Source: Methylobacterium frigidaeris (GTDB taxonomy: Bacteria; Pseudomonadota; Alphaproteobacteria; Rhizobiales; Beijerinckiaceae). Taken from it: a stretch of 64,000 nt of DNA. The notes under the pieces were generated by a model. It saw only the letters and a list, made by a program, of their open reading frames with translations. It was not told the origin of the DNA and did not search any database. The translations under genes and the position numbers were made by a program. Below are positions 62,905 through 64,000 of the stretch, piece by piece (within the stretch, counting starts at the first letter, position 1; the number at the start of each line of letters is the position of its first letter). The DNA lies in contig NZ_BPQJ01000003.1 of NCBI RefSeq assembly GCF_022179185.1, positions 90,459-154,458 on the forward strand. Reading direction: 5' to 3'.

Positions 62905-63456
62905 CTACTGCTGCGCCGGCTGGGTCGCGGTGGTGCCGGTGGCGGCGGGAACGTCCGACTTCTGGGTGTCGGTCTTCTGGGAATCGGTCTTGGCCGTCTC
63001 CGCCTTGGCCGCCTCCGCCTTGGCCGGCTGCTGGCCGAGATAGACGTATTCCGGCGCGGCGCGGAGCTGGTCCTTGTCGGTGTTGATCACCGCCTTCAGG
63101 GTCTTGTCGTCGACGCGGGTGACCTGCAGCGCCTCACGCGCCACCGAGACGTACTTGGTGCCGAGACCGAGGAAGCCGCCGACGCCGACGACGTAAGATT
63201 TCACGGCCAGATCAGGCCCGAGCACGATGTCGGCGATCGAGCCGATCGTCTCGTTGGCCCCGTTCTGGATGCTCTGGCCGATCAGCTTCGTGGCGACGAG
63301 GTCGCTCGGCTCCTGGGCGACGAAGGTCGGCCGCAGGTTGTCGCTGAGAGTGGCGGGGGCGCCCGGCACGGGCTTGGGACCGCCTGCATCCTGCGCCAGG
63401 CTGGCGCCGGCGCCGGCGACGAGGAGGAACGCGGCGGCGAGGAGGGGGCGGGACAT
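62905..63456 (-). CDS. Exported PRC-barrel domain protein
   Basis: A 183-residue periplasmic protein. The signal peptide (MSRPLLAAAFLLVAGAGASLA) is followed by a short linker and a PRC-barrel (about 45-125). Its strands include SDLVATKLIGQSIQNGANET, IGSIADIVLGPDLAVKSYVV and GVGGFLGLGTKYVSVARE. A charged low-complexity tail of Ala, Lys, Thr and Gln repeats (about 140-183) ends it. Such proteins are numerous in this order; ligand unknown. It lies 68 bp upstream of the exporter on the same strand. Confidence 0.88.
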   Translation of the reverse strand: MSRPLLAAAFLLVAGAGASLAQDAGGPKPVPGAPATLSDNLRPTFVAQEPSDLVATKLIGQSIQNGANETIGSIADIVLGPDLAVKSYVVGVGGFLGLGTKYVSVAREALQVTRVDDKTLKAVINTDKDQLRAAPEYVYLGQQPAKAEAAKAETAKTDSQKTDTQKSDVPAATGTTATQPAQQ

Positions 63457-63574
63457 CGATGGCTCCGACTTCGTGCGCCCGACACGCTCGGGCGCATGAT
63501 GAGTCGGTTGCGGTGCGAAAGGTTCCCTCGCGCACCCGCATTCCCGGAGCTGGGCCTGCATCCAGGCCCGGACT

Positions 63575-64000
63575 TCACGCCTCTTGGCTGCGGGCGATCT
63601 CGGCCTCGACCTCGGCCGGATCGAGGTCGTAGTGGCGCGAGCAGAACTCGCAGGTGATGCCGATGCGGCCGTCCTCGCCGACGATGTCGCGGCGCTCCTC
63701 GGCCGAGAAGTTGCGGACCATCCCCATCACCCGCTCGCGCGAGCAGCGGCAGGCCTCGTGCACGCCCTGCGCCTCGAACACCCGCACGCCGCGCTCGTGG
63801 AAGAGGCGGTAGAGCAGGCGCTCGCTCGACACGGTGGGATCGACGAGCTCGTGATCCTCGATCGTCGCGATCAGGGATTTGGCCTCGACCCAGGCATCGT
63901 CCTCCTGCCGCCGGCTGTCGTCGAGCAGCGCGTGCCCCTCCGGCAGGTCGCCGGGCGGCAGGTCGGCGAGGCGGGCGCGGTCGGGCGAATGGGGCAGGAA
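63575..64000 (-). CDS. hslO: Redox-regulated chaperone Hsp33, C-terminal part (cut by window edge)
   Basis: The visible 141 residues form the C-terminal portion in frame to the last base. The zinc-binding redox switch is intact: CRCSRE and, 29 residues later, CEFCSRHY, together four Cys. The linker region begins upstream (FLPHSPDRARLADLPPGDLP). Hsp33 is inactive when reduced with zinc and becomes a holdase on oxidation. The N-terminal folding domain lies outside the window. Confidence 0.93.
   Translation of the reverse strand, partial: FLPHSPDRARLADLPPGDLPEGHALLDDSRRQEDDAWVEAKSLIATIEDHELVDPTVSSERLLYRLFHERGVRVFEAQGVHEACRCSRERVMGMVRNFSAEERRDIVGEDGRIGITCEFCSRHYDLDPAEVEAEIARSQEA

Overview
The window is about 64 kb of very GC-rich chromosomal DNA from an alphaproteobacterium. 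The gene content points to Hyphomicrobiales and most probably Methylobacteriaceae. This rests on the porin-2 type porin, DUF1465 and DUF1192 proteins, CtrA-type boxes, a fused transaldolase/glucose-6-phosphate isomerase, double-length dCTP deaminase, and rpmH-rnpA-yidC-engB order. The genus is inferred, not proven. There are no rRNA or tRNA genes, no CRISPR array and no intact insertion sequence. Most of the window is core chromosome with small accessory patches.

Left end (1-4741): the most unusual locus. Two tandem mini-genes, the first cut by the window edge, encode short Cys/Pro-rich peptides with a GG-ending N-terminus like a double-glycine leader. Downstream on the same strand lie an LpxL-like acyltransferase that lacks the usual acidic residue of its HX4(D/E) motif, an HlyD-type membrane-fusion protein, and an ABC exporter with a complete C39 leader peptidase (Cys26/His100/Asp116). 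Together they look like a self-contained system that makes, possibly acylates, and exports a Cys/Pro-rich peptide. A 149-bp imperfect palindrome follows.

5-13.8 kb: a small exported protein, a molybdopterin oxidoreductase, ndk, a DUF2147 protein, a glutathione transferase, a candidate short RNA with its own promoter and terminator, and a large porin behind an AT-rich control region. Next come about 0.8 kb of apparently decayed DNA and a four-cysteine mini-protein. 14-24.6 kb: an orphan sensor kinase overlapping a peptide-type solute-binding protein, selO, a two-domain cold-shock protein, small exported proteins, ppa and a GNAT acetyltransferase.

24.7-38 kb: a tyrosine phosphatase, a DMT permease coupled to an MsbA-like ABC exporter, a trypsin-like protease, smpB, dapA, a soluble lytic transglycosylase behind a full CtrA box, a Crp/Fnr regulator, and a divergent iclR / FAH-hydrolase / SDR unit probably for sugar-acid breakdown. 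38-42.5 kb: an Anbu (proteasome-like) operon with ATP-grasp, alpha-E and transglutaminase-like partners; the transglutaminase-like protein has Gly where the nucleophilic Cys should be.

42.6-50.3 kb: an ABC exporter, rpmE, DUF1465, a strong candidate trans-acting small RNA with a perfect CtrA box over its -35 region, DUF1192, then rpmH-rnpA-yidC-engB-DUF423. 50.4-56.6 kb: tal-pgi, gnd, zwf and pgl, the last three overlapping by ATGA, covering glucose-6-phosphate oxidation and the pentose-phosphate cycle. 56.6-64 kb: a frameshifted chemoreceptor remnant, dcd, a membrane protein, apaG, a methyltransferase in an AT-richer patch, argE-like deacetylase, a LysE exporter, a PRC-barrel protein, and the C-terminal half of hslO running off the right edge.
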